Positions 8,050-16,953 are shown, counted from the stretch's first letter. The stretch is DNA of 64,000 nucleotides from Tectiglobus sp965224045 (GCA_965224045.1 CBDCYD010000015.1:124001-188000); one strand, 5' to 3'. Notes: a model not told the origin generated them from the letters alone. Numbers and translations are program-made.

Positions 8050-9420
8050 TCAGACAGCGGCTGCCTGACGTCCACCGCTCCGACGATTTTGCTTTCTGCC
8101 GCTCCGGCCAGGTTTGGAAGTTCGCGTCCGTGCGCGCTGAGCGGGAGGTTTACGCGGTTCGCCTCTGCGCTGGCCCCGATGCGCTTTTCCGCGCTTGTCA
8201 TTCTGTTCTCCGATCCCGCCGTGCGCGGAACCATTGGGACCAGTTGAGGAGACTTTGTCCGCAGGAACAGAAGACCGAAAGTCAAAGCTTTCGTCTTGAC
8301 TGAAGCTTTTGCCTGGAATCGTCTGTCGGATCAGCCTCTCTATGCTGCGCAGATACTTGATCTCGGAGCGATCGCAGAGGGAAATCGCGCTGCCTGAAGC
8401 GCCGGCTCTTGCGGTTCGGCCAATGCGATGAACGTAGGGTTCCGGCACTTCTGGTAACTCGTAGTTGATGACGTGCGAGACCGCGTCAATGTCGATGCCG
8501 CGAGCCGCAATGTCCGTCGCCACCAACACCTGTATCTTGGCGCTGCGGAATAATTCGAGCGCCCGCTCACGCTGGCCCTGACTCTTGTTGCCATGGATTG
8601 CCGCAACTCGAACGCCTGAATTGTCGAGGTGCTTGGCTACCCGGTCGGCGCCGCGCTTTGTGCGCGTGAAGACAAGCGTCCGTTCCATCTTCTGGTCCAC
8701 TATGAGACCCGCCAACGCAGTTCGCATGTCGTTTGAGCTGACGTAAACGACAGACTGACAAACCCGCTCAGCCGTAGAGGATACCGGTGTCACTGAAACG
8801 CGTTTGGGATTACGAAGAAAGTCCTGCGCGAGTTGGGATATCGATCTCGGCATCGTCGCTGAAAAGAACAACGTTTGGCGGTCGCGCGGCAGGCGCGAGA
8901 CGATACTGCGAATCGGTTTGACGAAACCGAGATCCAACATCTGGTCGGCCTCGTCCAGGACGAGGACTTCGGTCTGGTCCAACTTGATGGACCCTGATGC
9001 AAGGTGATCGAGTAGACGCCCCGGTGTAGCAACGAGGATATCGACACCGCGCGAGAGTTTCTTGACCTGCGGCCCGTAGCCGACGCCACCAAACACGGTC
9101 GCAACTGATACCCGCAAGTTGCCGGCATAGGTGGTGCAACTCGCGGCAATCTGCGAGGCCAGCTCTCGCGTGGGCGACAGGATCAGAATTCGTGCACCCT
9201 GCCTCGGCGGTGCCTGGCGGTTGGTCACCAATCGATGGATAAGTGGTAACGCAAAGGCTGCCGTTTTGCCCGTGCCAGTTTGTGCGATACCTAAGATATC
9301 GTGCCCGGCAACTGCCGGGGGAATCGCCTGGGACTGAATTGGTGTCGGATTATCATAGCCTTCGCGGTCAAGGGCCTTAAGGACGGGTCCAGCAAGGCCC
9401 AGATCGGAGAATGTTTTCAC
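8050..9420 (-). CDS. DEAD-box ATP-dependent RNA helicase, RhlE-like
   Basis: The 456-residue protein has the full DEAD-box set: Q motif (NPTPIQSQAIP), Walker A (AQTGTGKT), PTRELASQI, GG and TPGRLLDHL, DEAD (VLDEADQML), SAT (FFSATMP), ARGIDID and HRIGRTARAG. After about residue 375 comes a basic low-complexity tail (RRGEPRKPPAQRARTRTSKP) that probably binds RNA. It unwinds short RNA duplexes in ribosome assembly or mRNA turnover, often at low temperature. A cold-shock gene is about 3 kb away on the same strand. RhlE-like is the best subgroup by length and tail, but this is not certain. Confidence 0.93.
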   Translation of the reverse strand: MKTFSDLGLAGPVLKALDREGYDNPTPIQSQAIPPAVAGHDILGIAQTGTGKTAAFALPLIHRLVTNRQAPPRQGARILILSPTRELASQIAASCTTYAGNLRVSVATVFGGVGYGPQVKKLSRGVDILVATPGRLLDHLASGSIKLDQTEVLVLDEADQMLDLGFVKPIRSIVSRLPRDRQTLFFSATMPRSISQLAQDFLRNPKRVSVTPVSSTAERVCQSVVYVSSNDMRTALAGLIVDQKMERTLVFTRTKRGADRVAKHLDNSGVRVAAIHGNKSQGQRERALELFRSAKIQVLVATDIAARGIDIDAVSHVINYELPEVPEPYVHRIGRTARAGASGSAISLCDRSEIKYLRSIERLIRQTIPGKSFSQDESFDFRSSVPADKVSSTGPNGSAHGGIGEQNDKRGKAHRGQRRGEPRKPPAQRARTRTSKPGRSGRKQNRRSGGRQAAAV

Positions 9421-9751
9421 TTGTTACTTTCTGCAGCCGCGCACGTTTGAACCAGAATGCGAGCACTTCTGCGCGCACGTCCGGCTCGTTACGGCAAGTA
9501 TGACATCCCGCGTGGCCTGGGTTGTCGTTTCGGGAAGTATTCAAGATGCTCGACAGCGGGACGATCATTTCGACGAACCGACTTGGCTCGTCTGCTAAGA
9601 GATCCCTTCACGCGGCTGGAGCAAAAGAAATCACGCTAGTGCGATAGCCAGACAGTCTCATGTTGCACTGCAAAAGTCAAAGATTAGTTCCGGTTTAACC
9701 ATCCAATGCCGCGGCCAAGCCTCTGATGTCGCTGCGTGAGTTTCTTTGTGG
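9421..9751. other. Intergenic region between helicase and lpxD
   Basis: These 331 bases precede the minus-strand helicase gene and follow the end of lpxD. The open frames in it are short, lack ribosome binding sites and have unusual composition. I see no terminator or RNA gene. It must hold the helicase promoter, possibly with a long 5' untranslated region. Confidence 0.3.
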
Positions 9752-10789
9752 TCAGGCATTGCGCCGGCTTTTGCCAAGTGCGCGCAACGCGGCGACTTCA
9801 CGCGCCCATTCCTTGAACGGCCTTGCAGGAGTCCCACCCATGCGGGCGCCCGGTGCAACGTCATCCTTGACATGCGCCATGCCGGCGATCTGGGCGCCGT
9901 TGCCGATTTTCACGTGGCCGAGAACACCGGACTGGGCTCCCATCACGACAAAGTCGCCAAGCTCTGCGGAACCAGCGACTCCGCTTTGGGCAACAATTAC
10001 GCAGTGGCTTCCGATCAGAACATTGTGAGCAATCTGGACGAGGTTGTCGATTTTAGTGCCGTAGCCGATCCGGGTATCACCAAGCGTGCCACGGTCGATG
10101 GTGGAATTCGCGCCGATCTCTACGTCGTCTTCGATTATGACCGATCCGATCTGCGGTATTTTTCTATGGCCCTTTCTGCCCATGGCAAAGCCGAAGCCAT
10201 CCTGGCCGATCCGTGCTCCCGCGTGGATGATAACATCGTTGCCGACGATGGCGTGGGTCACGCTTGCTCCAGCGCCGATGTAACAGCCTTCGCCAATGAC
10301 CGTACGGTATCCAACAATAGCTCCGGCCGACACGGTTGTTCCGCGACCGATGTTAGCTTCACGGCCAACTATGGCTCCAATTTCAATGTTGGCACCTTCT
10401 TCGACTCGGGCAGTGGAATGGACCAATAGAGAGTTGGGTTGCTGTGGCGCGGCGGCGACCTTACCGTGCAGTGCATCTGCGTAAAACAAGCGCATCGCTT
10501 CGGCAAAGGCCTCATAAGGATTGGCTGCCTGCAGGACCGTCGTCGTCGACGGAGCAAGCTCGAGATCGTCAGCCGACAAGATGCATGCGCCGGCTGAAGT
10601 GCCAGCGAGTTGGCCTGCATACTTGCGGTTAGACAGAAAGGCGATGTCAGCGGCGGTAGCTGACACTAGCGGTTTGATCCCTGCAAGTCGCTTGTTTCCG
10701 TTTGCTCTGCATACGACTGCCGCTTTGATGTGGTCGGCGATCTCATCGATCGTGAACGGTCCCGCCGCTTCGAAGAACCCAGGATGCAT
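9752..10789 (-). CDS. lpxD: UDP-3-O-acylglucosamine N-acyltransferase LpxD
   Basis: The 345-residue protein has the LpxD plan: an N-terminal uridine-binding domain (FLSNRKYAGQL at about residue 53), then many left-handed beta-helix hexapeptides (IGAIVGREANIGRGTTV and following). The catalytic histidine region is NLVQIAHNVLIG, and DRGTLGDTRIG precedes it. LpxD adds the 3-hydroxyacyl chain to the 2-amino group of UDP-3-O-acyl-glucosamine in lipid A synthesis. The usual bamA-lpxD-fabZ-lpxA neighbours are absent, so this is likely a stand-alone second copy, as found in several Bradyrhizobiaceae. The ribosome binding site is weak. Confidence 0.92.
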   Translation of the reverse strand: MHPGFFEAAGPFTIDEIADHIKAAVVCRANGNKRLAGIKPLVSATAADIAFLSNRKYAGQLAGTSAGACILSADDLELAPSTTTVLQAANPYEAFAEAMRLFYADALHGKVAAAPQQPNSLLVHSTARVEEGANIEIGAIVGREANIGRGTTVSAGAIVGYRTVIGEGCYIGAGASVTHAIVGNDVIIHAGARIGQDGFGFAMGRKGHRKIPQIGSVIIEDDVEIGANSTIDRGTLGDTRIGYGTKIDNLVQIAHNVLIGSHCVIVAQSGVAGSAELGDFVVMGAQSGVLGHVKIGNGAQIAGMAHVKDDVAPGARMGGTPARPFKEWAREVAALRALGKSRRNA

Positions 10790-10881
10790 TGAGCTGTACT
10801 CGCAACTGCCATTGGCCTAGTTGGTGAACCCCGTCAGTATCACTATTGATAGTGCCACTCCCTAACACAGTAAGAACTGCC

Positions 10882-11286
10882 TTAATTGTTCTCATTATCC
10901 GCATCGGACAGTGGGACGGCATTCACCAGTGGATCCTGCTCGTCTTCATCCTCCTCGAGAATGATGTTTGCCGTTTCTGCAGAGACAGTTTCGTCGTCGG
11001 CAACAACTTCGCCGTCGCTTGCGTCCTCCTCTGCAGCAGCTGCGTTGCCGGTTTGCTCGGGTGCATCTTCCGCAGGCGCAATTGGTAAGGCACGTGCTTG
11101 TCGTCGTCTGATATGGTCAGGGACGGCGGCACGCTTGTCTTCAAGCGAAGCCGCATGAGCTTCATGATCGAATGCGGTTCCGCAGATCGGGCAATCAAAT
11201 TCCTTGCGGTTCAAATCATAGAACGAGGCATCACATTCATCGCTCTGGCATTTGCGTTTTTCGCCGCGCGCGCTTCTCTTCGACAT
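10882..11286 (-). CDS. TIGR02300 (FYDLN acid domain) family protein
   Basis: The 134-residue protein opens with a basic stretch and a zinc-ribbon-like segment: CQSDECDASFYDLNRKEFDCPICG. The FYDLN motif and the CPICG knuckle define the family. After a short linker (HIRRRQARALP) comes a long acidic, Ala-rich tail (EEDASDGEVVADDETV, EEDEDEQDP). The family is nearly restricted to alphaproteobacteria and has no assigned biochemical role; a nucleic acid or protein binding function is plausible. The first Cys pair here is C-x4-C rather than the usual C-x2-C. Confidence 0.85.
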   Translation of the reverse strand: MSKRSARGEKRKCQSDECDASFYDLNRKEFDCPICGTAFDHEAHAASLEDKRAAVPDHIRRRQARALPIAPAEDAPEQTGNAAAAEEDASDGEVVADDETVSAETANIILEEDEDEQDPLVNAVPLSDADNENN

Positions 11287-11310
11287 GCGAATTCAATCCT
11301 GTCCTCTCTT

Positions 11311-12264
11311 CTACGTCGAGACGCATTTGTCCAAGCGCCTTCGGTAGGGGAGCTCGCACTTCCAGTCATTGCCGGTGTCGTCAATGAATGCATGTTCGGG
11401 TAGATTGATCTTGATACACTTCTGGCTAGCCTTCTTAAACCCGCGTTCGCAGCGCCAGGCTTTGCCGCTTGCATCAAGATAGGCATTGGTGGGAATGGCG
11501 ATTGCGATGCAGTTCGTGTCTGTTGCTCGGTGGCCTCGCGCGCAATCCCAACCTCTGCCGTAACGCGTATCGGTCAAGTAGGCATTTGCGGGAACCGCAA
11601 TGGCGATACACTGCTCGCCCTTGGCGCGAAAGCCTCGCCGGCATGCCCAGGGTTGGTCGGAAGTGAAACTGGTCAGGTAGGCATTCTTCGGGATCTTGAT
11701 TTCGCGGCAGGTATTCTCTGTCTCGCGGAAACCGCGCTCACACTCCCAGCCTTTCCCGTAGCGGCCTTCAGTCAGGAAGCCGTTTGGTGGAACTTTTATC
11801 TTTGCGCAATCGCTACCCGTGGGGCGATACCCTCGCGCGCAGTCCCAGGCTCTTCCGTAGGCATCATCGGTCAGAAATGCATTGGCTGGCAGCTGTATGA
11901 AATTACACTTCTCGCCAGTCTTCTGATAGCCGCGATTACAGGCCCATCCCGTTCCGTAGGTCCCCGCGGTTAGGTGCGCATTTGCCGGCACCGCGATAGG
12001 TTGGCACTTCCCTTGAGCCTCGCGATACCCACGTCGACAGGCCCATCCGCTGCCGTAAGTGTCAGCGGTCAAATATGCGTTTCTCGGTAGCTTAATTGCG
12101 TTGCACTTGTTTTCGGATTGCAAGTAACCGGGCAAGCATTCCCAACCCGAGCCGGAGGCCCTGGCGCGTGCGTTTGGCGGGACTTCGCCCGAGCCAGCCA
12201 GAGCTGTGAGAGGAAGGATCGCTATACATGCAACAGCTGCGAGACCAATGGCGTAACGAGACAT
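11311..12264 (-). CDS. Secreted W-x-C repeat protein, nine repeats
   Basis: From the ATG at 12264 (acgga just upstream) the product is 317 residues with a signal peptide (MSRYAIGLAAVACIAILPLT, cut after ALA). Nine tandem repeats of about 31-34 residues follow: P-x-NA-[YFH]-LT-x(4-6)-YG-x-GW-x-C-x-RG-[YF]-x(5-6)-C-x-x-I. The final repeat is a variant cap (CELPYRRRLDKC). Each repeat carries two cysteines, predicting one disulfide per repeat and export from the cytoplasm. The five-repeat protein at 1126-1713 shares the repeat and the cap, so the two are paralogs that differ in repeat number. I recognise no named family. Confidence 0.82.
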   Translation of the reverse strand: MSRYAIGLAAVACIAILPLTALAGSGEVPPNARARASGSGWECLPGYLQSENKCNAIKLPRNAYLTADTYGSGWACRRGYREAQGKCQPIAVPANAHLTAGTYGTGWACNRGYQKTGEKCNFIQLPANAFLTDDAYGRAWDCARGYRPTGSDCAKIKVPPNGFLTEGRYGKGWECERGFRETENTCREIKIPKNAYLTSFTSDQPWACRRGFRAKGEQCIAIAVPANAYLTDTRYGRGWDCARGHRATDTNCIAIAIPTNAYLDASGKAWRCERGFKKASQKCIKINLPEHAFIDDTGNDWKCELPYRRRLDKCVST

Positions 12265-12415
12265 TTCCGTTCCCTTCCGGAACTCTTGAGGCACGCACCG
12301 AAGTGCCGCCTACATTCGTCATCGTGCCCTCGAAGCCGAATTTGCATTCGAGAGTGCGTCCCTTCCCCCAATGTTTTGATCGATCCGCGGGCTCAGCGAC
12401 TAGACCTCGTTGGGC

Positions 12416-12625
12416 CTATTCTGCCTGGATGTTGGCGACGGCGGTCTTTCCATTTCGCTGGTCGACTTCCGTGTCGAAGGAAACTTTCTGACCTTCACCA
12501 AGGCTATGAATACCGGCTCTTTCGAGCGCAGAGACGTGGACGAAGACGTCCTTGCTCCCATCATCTGGCTGAATGAAACCAAAGCCTTTGGTTGTATTGA
12601 AGAATTTTACTGTTCCAGACTGCAT
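12416..12625 (-). CDS. Cold-shock domain protein (CspA family)
   Basis: The 69-residue product is a single cold-shock domain: SGTVKFFNTTKGFGFIQPDDG, then DVFVHVSALERAG, with RNP-1 (KGFGFI) and RNP-2 (VFVHVS) motifs, ending NGKTAVANIQAE. It binds single-stranded RNA and DNA as a chaperone. I start it at 12625, with aagg upstream, rather than six codons earlier. It precedes the nine-repeat protein on the same strand by about 150 bases. Alphaproteobacteria carry many copies, so no specific csp letter is given. Confidence 0.95.
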   Translation of the reverse strand: MQSGTVKFFNTTKGFGFIQPDDGSKDVFVHVSALERAGIHSLGEGQKVSFDTEVDQRNGKTAVANIQAE

Positions 12626-13230
12626 TTGAGTTCGCCTTTGCAAGTGCTTCCAAGGACGGCACGCACCTTGCGAGCCGCCTTATTTCGTCGATTATGGGGA
12701 TATTCTAGATCGCGCGCCCAGCAGTGCTATTGGCGAAACGGCCTGACTGTCCGGCCAAAGTCGATTGATGGGTTCATAACACATGACGGTTCATCAGCAC
12801 AGCAAAATAAAGTGATGCCGTCTCTGTGGCTGCGGCTGCCCCTCAAATATTTGCAAGCGTGCAATTAACTGCGCCTTCGAAAATTCTACTTGCACGCACA
12901 CCAACGACACGCGAGTGTAGAGGCGTCGACGCGTTGCTACTTGGAGTGCAGGCGTCCTCACTCGCTGATGAACGTTCGGCCTGTTTGCCAACACAACACC
13001 AGCATTGAGAGTGAACTGTCGCCCCGAACGGTCGCTTTACCTGACACATCCATGCAACCAGGCTGAGTGATCAGGTATGACGAGCCGCGAAGGCGAGGCG
13101 TCTATTGCATGTCTATTGCATCAAGACATCTGCTGTCGTCACGTGCACGAACTGCACGATAACGATGCGCACTCGATCTAGCTATTGACCTCGGCCAGCA
13201 AAGCGCGTCATGCGCGCGAGGTGCCGACAG
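12626..13230. other. Intergenic region upstream of the cold-shock gene
   Basis: About 600 bases without a supported gene. The first part must hold the promoter and leader of the minus-strand cold-shock gene, which in this family is often long and structured. The block at about 13019-13078 resembles 240-297 and seems to be part of the duplicated unit ahead of the small membrane protein at 13231. Nothing else is recognisable. Confidence 0.35.
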
Positions 13231-13365
13231 ATGTCTTACGTTCAAGAAACCGCCGATCAGCGCAACACAAGAATCCGTAACGGTCGAATTGCTGCAATCC
13301 TGTGTGTCGCTTGGTGGATCGTCTCGATTGGTGGCATCATTTTCGTGATCAACACAACGGGGTGA
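13231..13365 (+). CDS. 44-residue single-pass membrane protein (paralog of 414-548)
   Basis: The product begins MSYVQETADQRNTRIRNG and continues into one hydrophobic helix (about residues 19-41) containing WWIVSIGGIIFVI. Length and sequence plan match the protein at 414-548. Both have a soluble, charged N-terminus that should face the cytoplasm, and both are preceded by a similar DNA block. The start is fixed by the alignment of the two proteins, since the nearby ribosome binding site is poor. Function unknown; small stress-induced membrane proteins and toxin-like peptides have this shape, but nothing supports either directly. Confidence 0.6.
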   Translation: MSYVQETADQRNTRIRNGRIAAILCVAWWIVSIGGIIFVINTTG

Positions 13366-13458
13366 TCGGCCGTTCGGCGCGGCACCACGCAGCAAAGCAC
13401 CTGCAATCGCCTCGGGCAAAGAAGGTGAAATAGTTCGCGGAATCAAGAGGCGAAACTG

Positions 13459-13728
13459 ATGGCATTGAGTTTTCCGAACCACAGTCGCAGCTTCGATGTC
13501 TCGCGAAATGCTGTGCGCTTTTGGGGCTACGACGGCGCCCTGGAAATTTCTTTCTTCATTGGCGGCGATGCCCTTCAGGTTCTGGTGCCAGACGCGGAAG
13601 AAACCGAGACTGGCTATGTTGCCGCGTTCGATCAGGTAAGGGACAAAATCTGCGCTATCGCCAATCGAGCCTATGCCCGTGCGTCAAGGGGAACATTCGT
13701 CATCGAACTCTACGCCAGCGATCTTTGA
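13459..13728 (+). CDS. DUF1488 family protein
   Basis: The 89-residue protein reads MALSFPNHSRSFD, then AVRFWGYDGALEISFFIGGDAL, and ends GTFVIELYASDL. This is the DUF1488 pattern: SFP-R-YD, then V-FWG-DG--E--FFI---AL. The family is widespread in proteobacteria and has no assigned function. A gaggcg ribosome binding site lies six bases before the ATG. The gene follows the 44-residue membrane protein by 93 bases on the same strand. Confidence 0.85.
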   Translation: MALSFPNHSRSFDVSRNAVRFWGYDGALEISFFIGGDALQVLVPDAEETETGYVAAFDQVRDKICAIANRAYARASRGTFVIELYASDL

Positions 13729-13907
13729 TCGAATGTCCCCTCCGCCGCAACTGCATCACGACCACAAAGCACAGGCTGCTTCGACCTGAGCCGGTGGCCT
13801 GTGAACGGCATCCATCCGCTCGACCGCCGCACCACTTATTTTGAACTTAGTCTGGGCATAAATTGCAGCCGTCGGCCCAAAAAGGTGGGGCGAACTTCGA
13901 GGCTCTC

Positions 13908-14126
13908 ATGTCAGAATACGCGGCCAATGACGATTTGATGGCTGCCGCTCACAGCAAAGAAATGAGAGCGGAGATACGGCGTGAATGGGGACGCTTTGAC
14001 GACCAAGAGATCGAGTCGCTGACCGACAATCAAGACCTCGTTCTGAAGCTCAGTAAGAAGTATCGTCTCGATCACTTCCAAGCACAGCAAATCGTCGAAG
14101 CATTTGCGCGAGGTCGGCAACTCTGA
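13908..14126 (+). CDS. CsbD-like small protein
   Basis: From the ATG at 13908 (gagg upstream) the product has 72 residues. Its second half matches the CsbD signature: EWGRFDDQEIESLTDNQD, then KLSKKYRLDHFQAQQIVEAF, equivalent to W-x-L-T-D-x-D-L ... G-x-x-D-L ... Y-x-x-x-x-x-E-A-E. CsbD proteins are small acidic stress proteins of unknown mechanism. The glycine usually found before the aspartate is replaced by asparagine here. A TTG start at 13863 would add 15 residues, but I do not favour it. Confidence 0.65.
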   Translation: MSEYAANDDLMAAAHSKEMRAEIRREWGRFDDQEIESLTDNQDLVLKLSKKYRLDHFQAQQIVEAFARGRQL

Positions 14127-14358
14127 GTGCCGAACAGACGGCTCGATCGAACAGCGGTATAGCCGAGCCCCATAAACACCGCGAGTTTCTAGCTCATTAT
14201 TCGATCTGGCGACTGCTGCCTGCACACAATACCGGCGCAGCACTCCCAACTCTCCCTAGCCGATAAGGGCGGGTGACGCACAAGTCGAACAATGTCGTCT
14301 TCCTGAGCCTGTTGATTAACGGTGCAGGACTGCCTCAAGCAACGAGAGATGGACAAAC

Positions 14359-14517
14359 ATGCAAGACACCTTGATGACCATGCAAGGTCTGCTGACGGAG
14401 GTTGCTGAGCAACTGAAGTCAGCGGAAAAAGCTGATAAGAGGGCTGCCATCAAAAAGTTGCGCCGGATTGCAGACCTGGCAACGACTTTGGCCTTTACGA
14501 TTGAAGCGCAGCGTTGA
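14359..14517 (+). CDS. Hypothetical 52-residue helical protein
   Basis: This short frame starts MQDTLMTMQGLLTEVAEQLK and continues KADKRAAIKKLRRIADLATT to FTIEAQR. Heptad-like spacing of Leu, Ile and Ala suggests two amphipathic helices. It lies 95 bases before the DUF4167 gene on the same strand and ends inside a longer spurious frame. No family is recognised. The composition and clear codon bias make it likely to be real. Confidence 0.5.
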   Translation: MQDTLMTMQGLLTEVAEQLKSAEKADKRAAIKKLRRIADLATTLAFTIEAQR

Positions 14518-14611
14518 GCAGCGCTTTTCGGCCAAGCGTCGCATTCGTCAGCGCATCTGTTCCATCAATGCAGCCAACCACACAACATCACCTCAAGCAG
14601 AAAGCCAAAGG

Positions 14612-14851
14612 ATGATCAATTCCAAATCTCGACCAAATAGCCGACGTAGGGGGACAAGCCCACATCGCTCAAAACAAACGTCATCAAATCAAGGCGCTCG
14701 CCGATCAAATCCCAAAGACTTCACGAGCAACCAACGTCGATACGAACACTATATGTCGCTCGCGCATGACGCTGCGTCGAGCGGCGACGTCATTGAGGCC
14801 GAAAACCTCTATCAACATGCTGAACACTATTTCAGAAAGATGCAGGAGTAG
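14612..14851 (+). CDS. DUF4167 family protein, short form
   Basis: From the ATG at 14612 (aaagg upstream) the product is 79 residues. An Arg/Ser/Asn-rich N-terminus (SRPNSRRRGTSPHRSKQ) leads into the DUF4167 core: NQRRYEHYMSLAHDAASSGD, then AENLYQHAEHYFRKMQE. In full-length alphaproteobacterial members this core is followed by 100 or more charged residues; here the protein ends right after the core. The basic region and the Y--LA-DA--SGD---AENL-QHAEHYFR motif suggest RNA binding, but the function is not established. Confidence 0.75.
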   Translation: MINSKSRPNSRRRGTSPHRSKQTSSNQGARRSNPKDFTSNQRRYEHYMSLAHDAASSGDVIEAENLYQHAEHYFRKMQE

Positions 14852-14882
14852 TCCCGCAGAAGACCAATCGGAGATCTCGTTC

Positions 14883-15143
14883 CTACCACGACCAGCCAAA
14901 CATCTTGCGGGCAGGTTTCTGTCTCTGGAAAGTCTTTCGACCAAACTTTGGACGTTGGTCCTTGCGGCGTTTGGCGGCTGCAGCCTCTTGGGCAGCGATG
15001 TCCGCTGATGACAACCTCATTCTCCGCGGAGCACGCTTCTGCGCCTGCTTCTTTTTCTGTTCTGCAAGAAGCGTCCTGACCATTGGGAACCCGGCAATCC
15101 CGACGATAAGCAACACAACTGCAGCGATGACTGAATAGACCAC
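14883..15143 (-). CDS. Small membrane protein with a basic tail, 86 aa
   Basis: The best start is the GTG at 15143, with ggagg six bases upstream, giving 86 residues. The hydrophobic helix begins at once (about residues 2-20: VYSVIAAVVLLIVGIAGFP). A very basic, Ala/Lys/Arg-rich cytoplasmic tail follows (EQKKKQAQKRAPRRMR, KRRKDQRPKFGRKTFQRQKP). A longer in-frame extension to 15329 lacks protein-like character. The plan of one membrane anchor and a polycationic tail fits a protein that tethers nucleic acid or acidic partners to the membrane, but no family is known to me. Confidence 0.55.
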   Translation of the reverse strand: MVYSVIAAVVLLIVGIAGFPMVRTLLAEQKKKQAQKRAPRRMRLSSADIAAQEAAAAKRRKDQRPKFGRKTFQRQKPARKMFGWSW

Positions 15144-15240
15144 ACGCAACCTCCAAGCCGCAAACACGCACCAAATGGCATGACGCGCAAGTGAAGGCGG
15201 CGGGTCACGATCGATTAACGCTACATTAGGAACCTTAACA

Positions 15241-15396
15241 ATGTGTGCGAGCGACAAAGACCGTTTGTACGGCCGACCTAAATTGGTAAAGACCGTCGAA
15301 TACCACAGTTTCGGACCACTCTTCCGCAAACACTCGGAAAAGCCCTTCTACGTAAACCGCATCCTGTCGACCGCCGGCCAGCAATACAGTTCTTGA
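15241..15396 (+). CDS. Hypothetical 51-residue protein
   Basis: A small frame with agga nine bases before the ATG encodes MCASDKDRLYGRPKLVKTVE, then FGPLFRKHSEKPFYVNRILS. The amino acid choice is balanced and aromatic residues are spaced as in a folded domain. It lies divergent from the membrane protein at 14883-15143, with about 97 bases between starts. No relatives are known to me. Confidence 0.4.
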   Translation: MCASDKDRLYGRPKLVKTVEYHSFGPLFRKHSEKPFYVNRILSTAGQQYSS

Positions 15397-16036
15397 GGGC
15401 CGGAACCTCGGACGACCGCTCTTCAATTCGGATCGCTCCCCTGGTGCACAATGGCAGCTCATACTCACCCTGTAAGAGTTAGTCCTCCGCCGATCATTTC
15501 ATGTCTGCTTTAGGGGTTTCTTCGACAGTGTGGACATAGCCCTTCAGTTCAATTGCGCTTAAGTGGAAAACTTCGCCTGCTTGATCATTCCTGCCATCTC
15601 TAAGACAGGCGATATTGCACTTGCTCAGGTCCGCTTCGGGGCGAGCATGCTATTAGTGCAATGCAAGACCAAGAATCTGGCGACAGCCGTTGGGGTCAAA
15701 GTTTGGAATGCCTACTGTGAGCGCAACGGGACTGCTTGTCTCTCAACATCGGACACCGGCCTCTGATGCACTTTGCTCCGTCCTGACGAAGGGGCCATGA
15801 CCGCTACGCGGACGAAGCTGCCGAATTGGCCGCTGGTCACGACGAACGGTGTGTCCCTTTTGCCGATGATTTAACGTTTTGTGTAATGCGCCGGCTTCAC
15901 GGGCGAACAATGACATTCTTGGAGGCAAGTCCACTGACTTTCAATGGCTCGAGGCCAGCAAATGCGGTGGCCTCGGGGGGCAGGATCTGGCATTTCAACT
16001 GGCGTTTCCGCCCTTCATACGCAAACAGTAGGAGTG
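15397..16036. other. Intergenic region, no supported gene
   Basis: About 640 bases. A GTG frame at 15563-15766 and others here have no family match and no clear ribosome binding site, so I do not call them. No repeats, terminator or RNA gene recognised. Confidence 0.3.
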
Positions 16037-16291
16037 TTAGGCGTTGTTCCGAAAGCAGACGAGTTCGTAAAGGTCGTGAGGACCGTCGCGTCCGATTAGG
16101 ACGGCAAGCCCATACATGTCCTCCGCGGAAAGTTCACTATCCAAAATGACTTTCAAGACTTCATCATAGACGTTGGTCATCTCTTCTGAGACTATTATGA
16201 TTCCGAGGGATGGAAGGTTGTTCGAGTCGCCCGGGTCCATGTTGCCTTCTTCTCCGGTGAATTCTTTGGATTTGATACGTTGTTCTGGCAT
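16037..16291 (-). CDS. Hypothetical acidic protein, 84 aa
   Basis: I start the gene at 16291 (MPEQRIKSKEFTGEEGNMDP), where aagga lies upstream. The C-terminal half is well formed: LGIIIVSEEMTNVYDEVLKV, then LSAEDMYGLAVLIGRDGPHD and LYELVCFRNNA. This looks like a small alpha/beta domain, negatively charged overall. No family is recognised and no neighbour is close enough to suggest an operon. Confidence 0.5.
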   Translation of the reverse strand: MPEQRIKSKEFTGEEGNMDPGDSNNLPSLGIIIVSEEMTNVYDEVLKVILDSELSAEDMYGLAVLIGRDGPHDLYELVCFRNNA

Positions 16292-16953
16292 CTCTTGTTC
16301 CTTGGAGTCGATTTTGTGCCCAACTAGACGAACGCGTTGCGGTAGCCCTGCAATTGTCAATGGCTCGCGGACAGATCGACGCTTTGTGCCAAATCGTGGC
16401 GGAGCCGAGATCAGTTGCTGAACCAGTCACTCAAAGTAATTGCCGCTATCGCGCTAGCAAATTGAACTCCGGAAAGCAGAACAACTCATTCCGGTGACCT
16501 TGAATTGAGTCATTATCGCCCATCAATCAAGTCGCCTTAACGATATCGAAGCGCCCTTGTTGCGGACTGGACTCACAACTCCATCTGGACCCCTCTTCGT
16601 TACTCGACTTGTTCCCTTCTTGAGCCGGCTGGAATAGCCGACCACGCCCAAAATGGCCGGTTTCGTGTGCCGGAGAAGGTTGAACGACGCTGGTTGTGGT
16701 CATCGGTCCGAACCGCTCCTGGGCTCTACCAAGGCTCCGTGAGACATCGCATCGCTCTTGCATTGTATACCAAGGCACGGTTACATATTCAGTAACAACG
16801 AATGGAAGACATATAAATAATTCAATATCTTACGGCCCGTCCTGGTGTTTCCTCTCGACCGCACCATATGCGCCTAAGTGATTGATACATAAAATATCCT
16901 GTGGATACAGACGCTTAGTTTTCCATCCGTTACAAAGAGTCTATACAAGACGG
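16292..16953. other. Intergenic region upstream of integrase remnant
   Basis: About 660 bases with no supported gene. The stretch 16790-16930 is clearly AT-richer than its surroundings (ataaataattcaatatctt and similar), which is common next to integration sites. I find no tRNA gene or obvious attachment repeat beside it. Confidence 0.3.

Noticed and set aside
9746..10429. A 227-residue plus-strand frame opposite lpxD
   Set aside because: It mirrors the hexapeptide periodicity of LpxD on the other strand and has no start signal.
15563..15766. GTG-started 67-residue frame
   Set aside because: No ribosome binding site, no family, composition not convincing.
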